From: RYN-230 sp963837335
Lineage (GTDB): Bacteria > Actinomycetota > Actinomycetes > Streptosporangiales > Streptosporangiaceae
Assembly: GCA_963837335.1 (NCBI GenBank)
Contig: CAWINS010000084.1
Span: 1 to 64,000, forward strand
Length of the DNA: 64,000 nucleotides
Reading direction: 5' to 3'
The position numbers and the translations under genes were made by a program. The notes beneath the pieces are model-generated. The model was not told the origin of the DNA and searched no databases. It worked only from the letters and a program-made list of their open reading frames with translations. This document shows, piece after piece, positions 26,128 to 33,959 of this stretch; positions within the stretch are counted from its first letter, which is position 1, and each line of letters opens with the position of its first letter.

Positions 26128-26797
26128 CTACCGGGTCGCCGCGGCCAGGGCGGTGCGGATCTCGTCGGCGCTGGCCGGAGTGCCGGCCTCGTCCTCGAAC
26201 GTCCCGTACGGGGCGCCGTACGACCGGTGACCCGGGCTCCTGCCGCCAGCTGTCGGCCAGCGTTCCCGCATCGACCGCGCCGTACCCGATGGAGCCCAGA
26301 AACCGCGTGACGGCCGCCTTGGCCGCCGGGTCGTCGCCGGCGATGGGCAGATAGGTGCGGTCGGCCGCGCCCGCCGGGCGGGCCAACGACCGCAGGTGCT
26401 TGTAGAAGATGTTGTTGAACACCTTCACGACCGCGGCCCCGGGCAGCTGATCCTGCAGCCACCCGCTGCTGGTCAGCGACCCGCTGTCAAGTTCGGCGAT
26501 GTGGCCGTCCCGTTGCGGGTAATAGTTGCCGGTGTCCAGGACCGTCCGGCCCGCCAGCGGGCCGGCCGGAAGGCTGGGGCAGGCCCGGACCGGGATGCTG
26601 ACCACCACCAGATCACCCGCGGTGGCCGCCTCCTCGGCGGTGCCCGTGCGGGCCCGCGGGCCCAGTTCCTCCGCGAGATCCTTGAGCGTCTCCGGATGCC
26701 GGGAATTGCTCAGGACCACCTGGTACCCGGCGGCCACGCTGAGCCGGGCCACGGTACCGCCGATCATGCCGCTGCCGATGAATCCCACAGTTGTCAT
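26128..26797 (-). pseudogene. F420-dependent NADP oxidoreductase-like protein, single frameshift
   Basis: 222 residues after repair. MTTVGFIGSGMIGGTVARLSVAAGY from ATG 26797 is the NADP-binding Rossmann motif of the NADP_oxidored/F420 family; RTVLDTGNYYPQRDG and VVKVFNNIFYKHL follow. One extra base near 26230 breaks the frame; past it the normal ending APYGTFEDEAGTPASADEI and the stop at 26128 are restored. Members reduce F420 with NADPH or NADP with F420H2. Because the shifted frame has no stop, the computed ORF runs on through the SnoaL-like gene. Confidence 0.8.
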
Positions 26798-26977
26798 GTC
26801 AGCCGCAACCCCGCGCTCGCCGCGGATCATTCCGTGATCCGCATGCCCCGGGGCGGCGGTCAAGCTAAATGCTAAAATTAGAACAAGATAACGATTGTAT
26901 CGCTGGGCTGACCCACGTATAACTAGTGTGTTTGAGGAAATGGGGCGTGCACCCAGGCGTAACGAAGCCGGAACGGG

Positions 26978-26983
26978 TACTGT
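26978..26983 (+). promoter_or_regulatory. -10 box for a leaderless transcript of the AbiEii locus
   Basis: TACTGT ends seven bases before ATG 26991, the spacing expected if transcription starts on the A of the start codon. The 187-bp region upstream (26798-26984) is unusually AT-rich, with GCTAAAT and GCTAAAAT as near repeats at about 26865-26880. Confidence 0.55.
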
Positions 26984-26990
26984 AATGAGC

Positions 26991-27344
26991 ATGGCCACCG
27001 TGCGCGCAGCCGTCCCCCGGCGCCGCCACGCGTCCCGTCCCGGGCGCGAGGTGCTGGTGGCGGCCAGCCTGGCCGACCTGCGGGGGGCCGTGCACGGCCG
27101 GGTCGAACTGCCGATCTGGCTGTTCTGGTACCCGGACCGCACCTTCGACCTGGATGAGCCGGGCATGCTGCCCTGGATGTACCAGATCGTGCTCCGTGAG
27201 GCCAGCCGCCCCGAGGACCTGGCTTACCTCGACGAGGACATGCTGATCGCCCTGTGGCCAGGTTTGTTCCTGCCCCAGGGCGTGCGCCAGGCCTGGGAGG
27301 AGCAGCATCCGGCCCTGCGGGCCGCCGCAGTTCCCGCCGCCTGA
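26991..27344 (+). CDS. small conserved-looking partner of AbiEii nucleotidyltransferase
   Basis: 117 residues from ATG 26991 (ATG 26985 also possible). I do not recognise a named family. It has a basic N-terminus (VRAAVPRRRHASRPGREV), then a compact acidic and aromatic part: HGRVELPIWLFWYPDRTFDL, PWMYQIVLREASRPEDLAYL and IALWPGLFLPQGVRQAWEEQ. It has no helix-turn-helix, so it is not an AbiEi-type antitoxin. Its TGA shares its A with the ATG of a 7-codon ORF that leads to the nucleotidyltransferase gene. The position and coupling suggest an antitoxin or accessory subunit of that enzyme. Confidence 0.7.
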   Translation: MATVRAAVPRRRHASRPGREVLVAASLADLRGAVHGRVELPIWLFWYPDRTFDLDEPGMLPWMYQIVLREASRPEDLAYLDEDMLIALWPGLFLPQGVRQAWEEQHPALRAAAVPAA

Positions 27345-27374
27345 TGCCGATCGCTCCCGCCGCCTGATGCCGAT
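27332..27374 (+). repeat. 20-bp direct repeat, period 23, spanning a stop/start junction
   Basis: TCCCGCCGCCTGATGCCGAT occurs at 27332-27351 and again at 27355-27374. The first copy contains the stop of the partner gene, the second the start of the AbiEii gene. Before the duplication the two genes would have overlapped directly as TGATG. Confidence 0.85.
27344..27367 (+). CDS. 7-codon relay ORF (MPIAPAA)
   Basis: ATG CCG ATC GCT CCC GCC GCC TGA. The ATG at 27344 overlaps the TGA of the partner gene, and its own TGA (27365-27367) overlaps the ATG of the AbiEii gene at 27367. It was created by the 23-bp tandem duplication. It may only serve to pass ribosomes from one gene to the next by termination-reinitiation; a functional peptide is unlikely. 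Confidence 0.5.
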   Translation: MPIAPAA

Positions 27375-28023
27375 TGACGAACTCCAGCGCGAGGTGGCCA
27401 CGATCGCTCTGCGCACAGCCGGGCGGCACGGGTTTGCCCTGGCCGGCGGCAACGCCCTGATCGCACACGGGATCATCGACCGCCCCACCGATGACGTGGA
27501 CCTGTTCAGTGACCAGGAATCCGCCGTGGCCGACGCCGCCGACGCGGTGGAAGGCGCGCTGCGCGCCGCGGGATTCGAGGCCGAGCGCCGGGATCAGTCC
27601 GCCGGCCTGGAGGACATCTTCTACGGGATGGGCGAGGGTCTCGCCGAGTGGATCATTACCGCTCCGGGCGGGCAGCAGACCATGCTCCAGATGGCCTATT
27701 TCGACCGGACCCGCGGGCCGGTGACCATGGACGTCGGCCCCGTCCTCGACCTCGAGGACCTGGCCGGCTCCAAGGTCTGCGCGCTGGCCAGCCGGGTAGA
27801 GCCGCGCGACTACGTGGACACGGCCGCCGCCCTGCAGCGCTACACCGTCGATCAGCTCATCAGCTTCGCCAGGCGGCTCGATCCCGGCCTGGAAGCCCGT
27901 GACTTCGCGGACGCTGGCACGCAACTGGACCGGATGCCCGACGGGCTGTTCACCCGCTACGGCCTCAGCCCGGAGGACGTCGCCCGGCTCCGGGCCCAGT
28001 TCGCGGTCTGGCCCCGGAGCTGA
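27367..28023 (+). CDS. AbiEii/AbiGii-type nucleotidyltransferase
   Basis: Nucleotidyltransferase of the AbiEii family, 218 residues. The active-site pattern is AGGNALIAHGIIDRPTDDVDLFSD: Gly27-Gly28 and the acidic pair Asp43 and Asp45, followed by the downstream DVGPVLDLEDLAGSKVCALASR. AbiEii proteins are toxins of type IV-like toxin-antitoxin and phage abortive-infection systems and transfer NTPs to target RNA. Characterised AbiE operons have a winged-helix antitoxin AbiEi; here the upstream gene is a different small protein. The last eight codons lie inside the first unit of a 29-bp tandem repeat. Confidence 0.85.
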   Translation: MPIDELQREVATIALRTAGRHGFALAGGNALIAHGIIDRPTDDVDLFSDQESAVADAADAVEGALRAAGFEAERRDQSAGLEDIFYGMGEGLAEWIITAPGGQQTMLQMAYFDRTRGPVTMDVGPVLDLEDLAGSKVCALASRVEPRDYVDTAAALQRYTVDQLISFARRLDPGLEARDFADAGTQLDRMPDGLFTRYGLSPEDVARLRAQFAVWPRS

Positions 28024-28201
28024 TCGGCTTCGCGGCCTGCCTCCGGGGCTGATCAGCTTCGCGGTCTGGCCCCGGAGCTGATCGGCTTCGCGGCCTGCCT
28101 CCGGGGCTGATCAGCTTCGCGGTCTGGCCCCGGAGCTGATCGGCTTCGCGGTCTGGCCCCGGAGCTGATCGGCTTCGCGGTCTGGCCCGGAGCTGATCGG
28201 C
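28000..28201. repeat. 29-bp minisatellite, seven units
   Basis: Seven head-to-tail units begin at 28000, 28029, 28058, 28087, 28116, 28145 and 28174 (the last is 28 bp). Two unit types differ at five positions and run A-B-A-B-A-A-A, so a 58-bp pair was also duplicated. The array starts inside the 3' end of the AbiEii gene and fills the gap to the convergent LLM gene (28221). No spacers, so not CRISPR. Period 29 is not a multiple of three. Confidence 0.9.
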
Positions 28202-28220
28202 GCCGCTGCACCCGGTGAAG

Positions 28221-29066
28221 TCACTGTGCGATGCGGCCCGCGAGACGGTCAAGGTACGCCTCGACGGTGCCGGCGGGGGCGTCCGGCAGCCCCCAGACCA
28301 GTTCGGTCACGTCGTCGGCGGCCCAGTTGGCGAGGTCGCTAGCGGACGGCTTCCTGGCGATCAGCACCCGGATGTCGGGCGCCCCGGGCCGATCCTGGGC
28401 CGCCCACGCCCGCCGGAGCATGGCGGTCTTGCCGCTGATGTTCTGCTCCGCCGGGGTGGTCATCCAGCCGTCCGCGTTTCGTGCGATCCATTCGAACGTC
28501 TTCGGGCCGCCGCTGGCGCCGATGATCAGCGGCACATGCGCCTGGACGGGCTTCGGGAACGACCAGCACGGCTGGAACTTGATGAACGCCCCGTTATAGG
28601 CGGCTTCCTGCTGCGTCCAGAGCGCGCGCATGGCCTCGACGTACTCACGCAGCACGGTGCGCCGCTGAGCGGCCGGAACGCCATGATCGGCGAGTTCGTC
28701 GGTGTTCCATCCGAACCCCGCGCCGAGGGTGACCCGGCCGCCCGACAGGTGATCGAGTGTCGCGATGGTCTTCGCCAGCGTGATCGGATCGGACTCCACC
28801 GGCAACGCCACCGCGGTCGATAGCCTGATCTGCGATGTGACCGTGGCGGCGGTGGCCAGCGAGACCCACGGGTCGAGGGTCCGCAGGTAGCGGTCGTCGG
28901 GCAGCGTCGCGTCGCCGGTGCCGGGGTGGGGAGCTTCCCGCTTGACCGGGATGTGGGTGTGCTCGGGCACGTAGAACGTGCTGAAGCCGCGTTCCTCCGC
29001 TGCTTTCGCGGCCTGTGCTGGCGTAATGCCCCGGTCGCAGGTGAACAACACGATGCCATGCCGCAT
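28221..29066 (-). CDS. LLM-class F420-dependent oxidoreductase
   Basis: Luciferase-like TIM-barrel oxidoreductase, 281 residues, of the TIGR03619-like group. MRHGIVLFTCDRGITPAQAAKAAEERGFSTFYVPEHTHIPV is the family opening; the F420-binding region includes LDHLSGGRVTLGAGFGWNTDE and PLIIGASGGPKTFEWIARNADGWMT. The start ATG 29066 is supported by TAGTGT (29078-29073 on the minus strand) ending six bases upstream, a leaderless arrangement. The substrate is unknown. Confidence 0.88.
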   Translation of the reverse strand: MRHGIVLFTCDRGITPAQAAKAAEERGFSTFYVPEHTHIPVKREAPHPGTGDATLPDDRYLRTLDPWVSLATAATVTSQIRLSTAVALPVESDPITLAKTIATLDHLSGGRVTLGAGFGWNTDELADHGVPAAQRRTVLREYVEAMRALWTQQEAAYNGAFIKFQPCWSFPKPVQAHVPLIIGASGGPKTFEWIARNADGWMTTPAEQNISGKTAMLRRAWAAQDRPGAPDIRVLIARKPSASDLANWAADDVTELVWGLPDAPAGTVEAYLDRLAGRIAQ

Positions 29067-29158
29067 GGTCCAACACTAGAACGCGTTTCAGTTCCCCGGT
29101 AGAAGCGGCCCGCGCTCCGCAGCCTTCCCGCGCCGCCCCGCGGCGGTCCCCCGGGTGA

Positions 29159-30256
29159 TTACGCTACGTCGGCGCTGGCGGTCTGCGGAGGTGACGGGCC
29201 GGTCCGGTACCGGAGCCGGAACAGGCCGTATGCGACCGGCCCGGCCAGGAGGGGCAGCCAGTAAGAGGCGAGCCGGTAGGTGAGCGTGGCCAGCACGGCC
29301 TGGCTGGAGTTGACGTCGGCCAGCACCAGGAGCCCGGTCAGGCTCGCCTCGACCAGGCCAAGACCGCCGGGGGTGGCCGGGATCATTCCGACCACGCCGG
29401 CCACCGCGTAGGCGACGAGGATCAGTGAGGGGCGCGGCCGGGCCCCGGTGGCCCGCAGCGCGAACAGCAGGCAGAGATAGTCGAAGGCCAGGCGGCCCGC
29501 GGACAGCAGCAGTGCCTGCCCCCATTGCGCGCCCAGCACCTTCCGGATCTCGTTGCGCTGGGCGAGCAGGGAGTCGTCCAGCCCGGTCATCGGGGGCCGT
29601 CTCCGCAGGATCGAGTTCCGCAGCCGCTGCACCGTCCGGCCAACCCAGCGCAGCGGCGCGTCATAGGCCAGGACGACCGCGCCCAGCGCGGCGAAGACCA
29701 CGAACCCCACCGCCCCGAGGATGGCCGCGTTGACCAGCCCGCGGTTGGTGGGCGCGCCCACCAGGATGACGGGCAGGGCGAAGACCGGGAGGGCCAGCAG
29801 GCCCCCCACACCGAGGAGGGAGAAAGCGGCCAGCCCGCCCACCGTCGAGCTGGTGTCCCGCCCGCTGGCCGCCAGCATCCGGAACTGCACGGCGGCGCCC
29901 ACCGCGGCTCCGCCCGGCACGATCAGGGTGATCGCGTTGCCGGCCAGCTGGGAGGTGATGACCGGGAACCAGGCCCTGGTCCGCAGCGCCAGCCGCTGCA
30001 GTGCGAACGTGCAGGTAAAGTGCGCGACCTCAGCCGCCACCGCCAGGGTGAACCACCAGGGGTCCAGGGTCGACAGACGCGGCCAGGAGGCAAAAACTTC
30101 GGTGATCGTCGGGAACACGAGGTAGATGGAGACGCCGGCGACCGCCACCACCACGGCCCGCTTGACCACCTCCTTCCACCTCAGCGGATGCGATTTCTGG
30201 CTATCGATCCGGGCGGCGAGGGAGCGCTCGTTCACGGGCGGGGGCCGGTCACTCAC
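29159..30256 (-). CDS. lysylphosphatidylglycerol synthase TM-region / flippase-like membrane protein
   Basis: Polytopic membrane protein of 365 residues of the LPG_synthase_TM/UPF0104 family. After a basic cytosolic N-terminus (SQKSHPLRWKEVVKRA) come about seven or eight hydrophobic helices, with VPGGAAVGAAVQFRMLAASG and GMIPATPGGLGLVEASLTGLL as family motifs. It lacks the soluble aminoacyl-transfer domain of MprF, so it may be a lipid flippase only. Start GTG 30256. No operon partner is seen. Confidence 0.85.
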   Translation of the reverse strand: MSDRPPPVNERSLAARIDSQKSHPLRWKEVVKRAVVVAVAGVSIYLVFPTITEVFASWPRLSTLDPWWFTLAVAAEVAHFTCTFALQRLALRTRAWFPVITSQLAGNAITLIVPGGAAVGAAVQFRMLAASGRDTSSTVGGLAAFSLLGVGGLLALPVFALPVILVGAPTNRGLVNAAILGAVGFVVFAALGAVVLAYDAPLRWVGRTVQRLRNSILRRRPPMTGLDDSLLAQRNEIRKVLGAQWGQALLLSAGRLAFDYLCLLFALRATGARPRPSLILVAYAVAGVVGMIPATPGGLGLVEASLTGLLVLADVNSSQAVLATLTYRLASYWLPLLAGPVAYGLFRLRYRTGPSPPQTASADVA

Positions 30257-30397
30257 TGGGCTGGCCCGCCTCGACTCACCCCAGCATGCTAGCCCGAGCC
30301 CCTCCCGGCCCCGGCTGGGCTTCGTCAGTCGCCGGATCCGAGGGAGCTCCAGGCCACGGAGGCTTCGTCCTGACCGGAAACGAACCCGATCCGGTCA

Positions 30398-30422
30398 CCT
30401 GCGCCGGAATCACCGGCGCAGG
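30398..30422. terminator. 10-bp stem hairpin after SDR gene
   Basis: CCTGCGCCGG (30398-30407) pairs perfectly with 30413-30422 across a 5-base loop, just past the minus-strand SDR stop at 30430. Confidence 0.65.
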
Positions 30423-30429
30423 CCTGGTG

Positions 30430-31191
30430 CTACGCGGTGGCGCCGCCGTCGATGGCCAGTGCCGCGCCGGTGATGAAGGCCGCCTCGTCACTGAGCAGGT
30501 AGGTCACGTACGACGCGATCTCGTCGGCGGTGGCGACCCGGCCGGTCGGGTTCGGTGCGGGTCCGGCCAGCTCGCCGTCCGGCGGGGCACCGATCAGGTC
30601 CCGGTAGAGCGGCGTGTCCACGTTGCCGGTGACCAGCGCGTTGACCCGGATCCCGCGGGCCGCTCCTTCCAGTGCCGCGGAACGGGTCAGGCCGACGACC
30701 CCGTGCTTGGCCGCCACATACGGCGCGAGTCCCGGGAGGCCACGGACTCCGCCGATCGAGGCGTTATTGATGATCGAGCCGCCGCCCGCCGATTCGGTCA
30801 TCGCCGGGATCTGGTACTTCAGGCAGTAGAAGACGCTGGTCAGGTTCTGCGCCAGGTCCGCCTGCCAGGTTCCGGCGTCGACCCCGGGCAGCGGGGCGGT
30901 GGCGTTCACCCCGCCCGCGTTGTTCAGTGCCCCGTCGAGCCGGCCGAACTCGTCCACCGCCGCCTCGACCAGCCGCTGGACCTCATGCTCCACCGTCACG
31001 TCGGTGGCCACGAACCGGGCGCGGCCGCCGCCGGCGCGCAGCTCGGCAGCGGCCCGTTCCCCCGGCTCCCGGCGCCGCCCGGCGATGACCACGGCGCCAC
31101 CCTCCGCCACGACCCGGTCCGCCACCGCCCGGCCGATTCCGGTCGAGCCGCCGGTGACGATCACGACCTTCGACGACAGACGACCGGCCAT
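30430..31191 (-). CDS. SDR-family oxidoreductase
   Basis: Classical short-chain dehydrogenase, 253 residues from ATG 31191. It has VVIVTGGSTGIGRAVADRVV (cofactor site, TGxxxGIG), LNNAGGVNA, and the active site with Ser in IINNASIGG and YVAAK. The C-terminus FITGAALAIDGGATA is typical. NAD or NADP preference and substrate are not evident. The next gene on the same strand upstream is the TIGR03086 protein (stop 31267), 75 bp away, so an operon is possible. Confidence 0.87.
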   Translation of the reverse strand: MAGRLSSKVVIVTGGSTGIGRAVADRVVAEGGAVVIAGRRREPGERAAAELRAGGGRARFVATDVTVEHEVQRLVEAAVDEFGRLDGALNNAGGVNATAPLPGVDAGTWQADLAQNLTSVFYCLKYQIPAMTESAGGGSIINNASIGGVRGLPGLAPYVAAKHGVVGLTRSAALEGAARGIRVNALVTGNVDTPLYRDLIGAPPDGELAGPAPNPTGRVATADEIASYVTYLLSDEAAFITGAALAIDGGATA

Positions 31192-31266
31192 CAGCCGATC
31201 TTCGCACAGCCGCCCGCGCCCCTGCACCGGGCGGCTGTGCCCGGTCCCGTCATCGCGTCCGCCGGG

Positions 31267-31866
31267 TCAGCCGGCGGCCCAGGCCGGGTCCCGGCCGGCC
31301 AGGGCCACCACCCGGTCCAACGGCGCCGAGTCGTCGGCCACCGGCCGCGACGGGCCGAAGGGGACCTCTGGTCCCGCAGGAGCGTCCGGGCTGGCGAAGA
31401 AACCCAGGAAGGTCTGCGCCGCGCCCAGCAGCTCCGGTTCGGCGGAATAGGGCTGCCCGGTGGCGCGGGCTACGTCCCAGCCGTGCACGACCAATTCGTC
31501 CGCGACGGTGACGCCGACCATCTCGGCGGGCGCGTCCTGCTGGGCGATCCGGGTCATCCCGGTCCACGCGTCTGGCTTGGCCCAGGCCCGGGCCAGCGCG
31601 GCGAGATCGGCGGAGATCCGTTCCCGCCAGTCGCCCTGCAGCCGGGACGCGTCGCCCGACGGCGTCCCGTTGACGTAGGGGCTGGCGATGTCCTTCTCCG
31701 CCGCGGCCCGGAAGGCCAGCGCCAGCCCGCCGACGTGCTCGATCAGGTCACCGAGGGTGTACGCCGGGCAGGGCGTCGGGCCGCTCAGCTCGTCGTCCCT
31801 GACCCGGGAGACAAGGTCAGCCAGCCGCCGCGCCGCGGGCGTGAGATCCACCATGTTGTCGCTCAT
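31267..31866 (-). CDS. TIGR03086-family metal-binding protein (DinB/MDMPI fold)
   Basis: 199-residue four-helix-bundle protein of the mycothiol-dependent maleylpyruvate isomerase/DinB superfamily. Metal-ligand histidines are seen in LIEHVGGLALAF and ELVVHGWDVARATGQP, with PCPAYTLGDL before the first. TIGR03086 proteins are widespread in mycothiol-producing actinobacteria and may be thiol transferases; no substrate is established. Start ATG 31866 (MSDNMVDLTPAARRLADLV). Confidence 0.85.
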   Translation of the reverse strand: MSDNMVDLTPAARRLADLVSRVRDDELSGPTPCPAYTLGDLIEHVGGLALAFRAAAEKDIASPYVNGTPSGDASRLQGDWRERISADLAALARAWAKPDAWTGMTRIAQQDAPAEMVGVTVADELVVHGWDVARATGQPYSAEPELLGAAQTFLGFFASPDAPAGPEVPFGPSRPVADDSAPLDRVVALAGRDPAWAAG

Positions 31867-31987
31867 GCTGAGTAGGACGCCGCCGGGACGCCGAACTCAT
31901 CGCTGCCCGTCCGGCCGGGCGTCCCCGGGCGGCGCGCACCCGCTGAGTAGCCTGGTCAGACGGTTCCCGCCCAGGAAGCAGACAACC

Positions 31988-32962
31988 ATGCGCAGCGGCC
32001 TCATCACCCACCCGGACAAGGTGCTCTTCCCCGAGCGCGGTGAGACCAAGGCCGATCTGGCCGAGCACTACCTGCGCGTCGCCGGGCCGCTGATGCGGAC
32101 CATGGGCGGCCGGCCGGTGCTCCTGCAGCGGTTCCCGGAGGGGGCAGGCGGCCCTTCGTTCTTCCAGAAGCGGGTGCCCAAGAACGCCCCGGACTGGCTG
32201 CAGACCACCACGGTGTCCACGCCCAACGGCACCACGTCGCAGGCCCTGGTGGCCGCGGACACCGACCACGTCCTGTGGGCGGTGAACCTCGGCTGCCTGG
32301 GCTTTCACGTCTGGCCCTACCTGGCCGACGACCCGGGTCACACCGACGAGCTGCGGATCGACCTCGACCCGACGCCCGGCGTGGACTTCCCGCAGATCCG
32401 GGAGGCCGCCCGCGAGCTCGGGCGGCTCCTCACCGAGGCCGGTATCGCGGGTTATCTCAAGACGACCGGGAACCGGGGCCTGCACGTGTACGTCCGGCTC
32501 GAGCCACGCTGGGACTCTTATCAGGTCCGCGCGGCTGCCGTGGCTGTCGCCCGGGAACTGGAACGCCGGCGGCCTGACCTCATCACGGCCGCCTGGTGGA
32601 AAGAGGAACGCGGCCAGCGGGTATTCGTGGACTACAACCAGAACGCGCCGCACAAGACCGTGTTCGGTGCCTGGTCGGTCCGGGCCCGGCCTGGCGCGCA
32701 GGTGTCCACTCCGCTGGCCTGGGCGGAGCTCGACGAGATCCACCCGGACCAGTTCACGGTGGCGACCATGTCCGAGCGGCTGACCGGCCCCGGCGACCCG
32801 TGGCTGGAGATGAACGACGCGCCGCAGTCGCTGGAGCCGCTGCTGGCCATGAGCGAGCGGGATCTCGCGGGCGGCCTGCTGGATGCGCCCTGGCCGCCGG
32901 TGTACCCGAAGCAGCCCGGCGAGCCACCGCGGGTCGCGCCCAGCCGGGCCAAGAAGGCCTGA
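31988..32962 (+). CDS. LigD-type NHEJ polymerase/primase domain protein
   Basis: Stand-alone polymerase domain of bacterial non-homologous end joining (archaeo-eukaryotic primase fold), 324 residues from ATG 31988. MRSGLITHPDKVLFPERG is the characteristic opening; catalytic aspartates lie in ELRIDLDPTPG; GYLKTTGNRGLHVYV and VFVDYNQNAPHKTVFGAWSVRA are further motifs. Full LigD also has ligase and phosphoesterase domains; here the polymerase is alone. A separate phosphoesterase-domain gene lies at 44798. No Ku gene is in the window. Confidence 0.9.
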   Translation: MRSGLITHPDKVLFPERGETKADLAEHYLRVAGPLMRTMGGRPVLLQRFPEGAGGPSFFQKRVPKNAPDWLQTTTVSTPNGTTSQALVAADTDHVLWAVNLGCLGFHVWPYLADDPGHTDELRIDLDPTPGVDFPQIREAARELGRLLTEAGIAGYLKTTGNRGLHVYVRLEPRWDSYQVRAAAVAVARELERRRPDLITAAWWKEERGQRVFVDYNQNAPHKTVFGAWSVRARPGAQVSTPLAWAELDEIHPDQFTVATMSERLTGPGDPWLEMNDAPQSLEPLLAMSERDLAGGLLDAPWPPVYPKQPGEPPRVAPSRAKKA

Positions 32963-33056
32963 ATGCGGGGATGACAGCGGGTTGCGCGGGTACCCCCAGC
33001 GCCTACCCGCCGGCGCCGGGACACCTGGCGGCGGTTTCATCCGAGGAGGAAACACC

Positions 33057-33959
33057 GTGAGCACCGACCCGCCCGCCGCGCCGCCTGGCCACGTGCCGCC
33101 GATCCGCCGGGAAATCCTGGTCAACGCGGACCCGGCCACCGCGTTCGCGGTGTTCACCGAGCGGATCAGCCAGTGGTGGCCGCTGGAGGACCTGAGCGTC
33201 TATGGGCCCGGCGGCACGGTCGGGTTCGCCGACGGGCAGATCGTGGAGCAGTCGGCCAGCGGGGACGCCGCCGTGTGGGGCACGGTCTACCTCTGGGAAC
33301 CGGGGGCCGCCCTCGCGTTCAGCTGGCATCCGGGCGGGCCGCCGGACCAGGCCACCCATGTCGAGGTCACCTTCACCCAGGCCGACGCGCAGACGCTGGT
33401 CACACTCACGCACACCGGCTGGGAGCGGTTCGCGGATCCGGCCGAGACCCGGGCCGAGTATGAGCAGGGCTGGCCCGTGGTGCTCGGCACGTATCGCGAC
33501 CATGTGGCCCACCACGAACAGGACGAGAGCAGCCTGGACGCGAGCAGCCCCGTGGACGGCGGCGCGGCCGGGGACAGCCCCCTGGAGGGCGGCCCGGGCG
33601 GGGACAGCCCCCTGGAGGGCGGCCCACTGGACAGCGGCCCGGGCGAGGGCGGGGAGACGTGGGTGGCCCTGCTGCACCGCCCCGGGCCGGCCGCCCCGCC
33701 GGGGGCCGCGCTGTTCGCGGACCCGAGGTTCGCCGAGCACGTGGCGTTCCTCACCCGGATGCAGGACGCCGGCTACCTGGTCGCGGCCGGCCCGCTGACC
33801 GACGTGCCGGGTGAGGGCATGACCATCCTGCGGCTGCCCGGGGCGGACCAGCTCGGCCAGGCCACCGAACTGGCCACCCAGGAGGACAGCAGCGTCGCGG
33901 GCGGGTTCTTCACCGTCACGGTCCGCCCCTGGCAGGTCATGTTTCAGGCCGGCAGGTAG
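33057..33959 (+). CDS. SRPBCC (START-like) - YciI fusion protein
   Basis: 300-residue fusion from GTG 33057, fixed by GAGGAGGA six bases upstream. Residues about 12-150 are an AHSA1-like SRPBCC domain (RREILVNADPATAFAVFTERISQWWPLED, HVEVTFTQADAQTLVTLTHTGWERF). Residues about 155-200 are a low-complexity Gly/Pro/Asp/Ser linker with a near-exact 30-bp in-frame duplication (33570-33626). Residues about 200-300 are a YciI-like ferredoxin-fold domain (WVALLHRPGPAAPP, FLTRMQDAGYLVAAGPL). The two domains are usually separate proteins. Function unknown; the stop region overlaps the convergent MBL gene by 16 bp. Confidence 0.82.
   Translation: MSTDPPAAPPGHVPPIRREILVNADPATAFAVFTERISQWWPLEDLSVYGPGGTVGFADGQIVEQSASGDAAVWGTVYLWEPGAALAFSWHPGGPPDQATHVEVTFTQADAQTLVTLTHTGWERFADPAETRAEYEQGWPVVLGTYRDHVAHHEQDESSLDASSPVDGGAAGDSPLEGGPGGDSPLEGGPLDSGPGEGGETWVALLHRPGPAAPPGAALFADPRFAEHVAFLTRMQDAGYLVAAGPLTDVPGEGMTILRLPGADQLGQATELATQEDSSVAGGFFTVTVRPWQVMFQAGR

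Noticed and set aside
25742..27166. A 474-residue fused F420 reductase-SnoaL protein
   Set aside because: Each half returns to its family's normal ending after correcting one base, so the fusion is a frameshift artefact; the first 120 codons lie upstream of the real ATG at 26797.
26991..27344. AbiEi-type antitoxin
   Set aside because: The protein has no winged-helix pattern and is shorter than AbiEi, so only its position supports an antitoxin role.
28000..28201. Possible CRISPR array
   Set aside because: The 29-bp units follow one another directly with no unique spacers, and no cas genes are present; this is a minisatellite.
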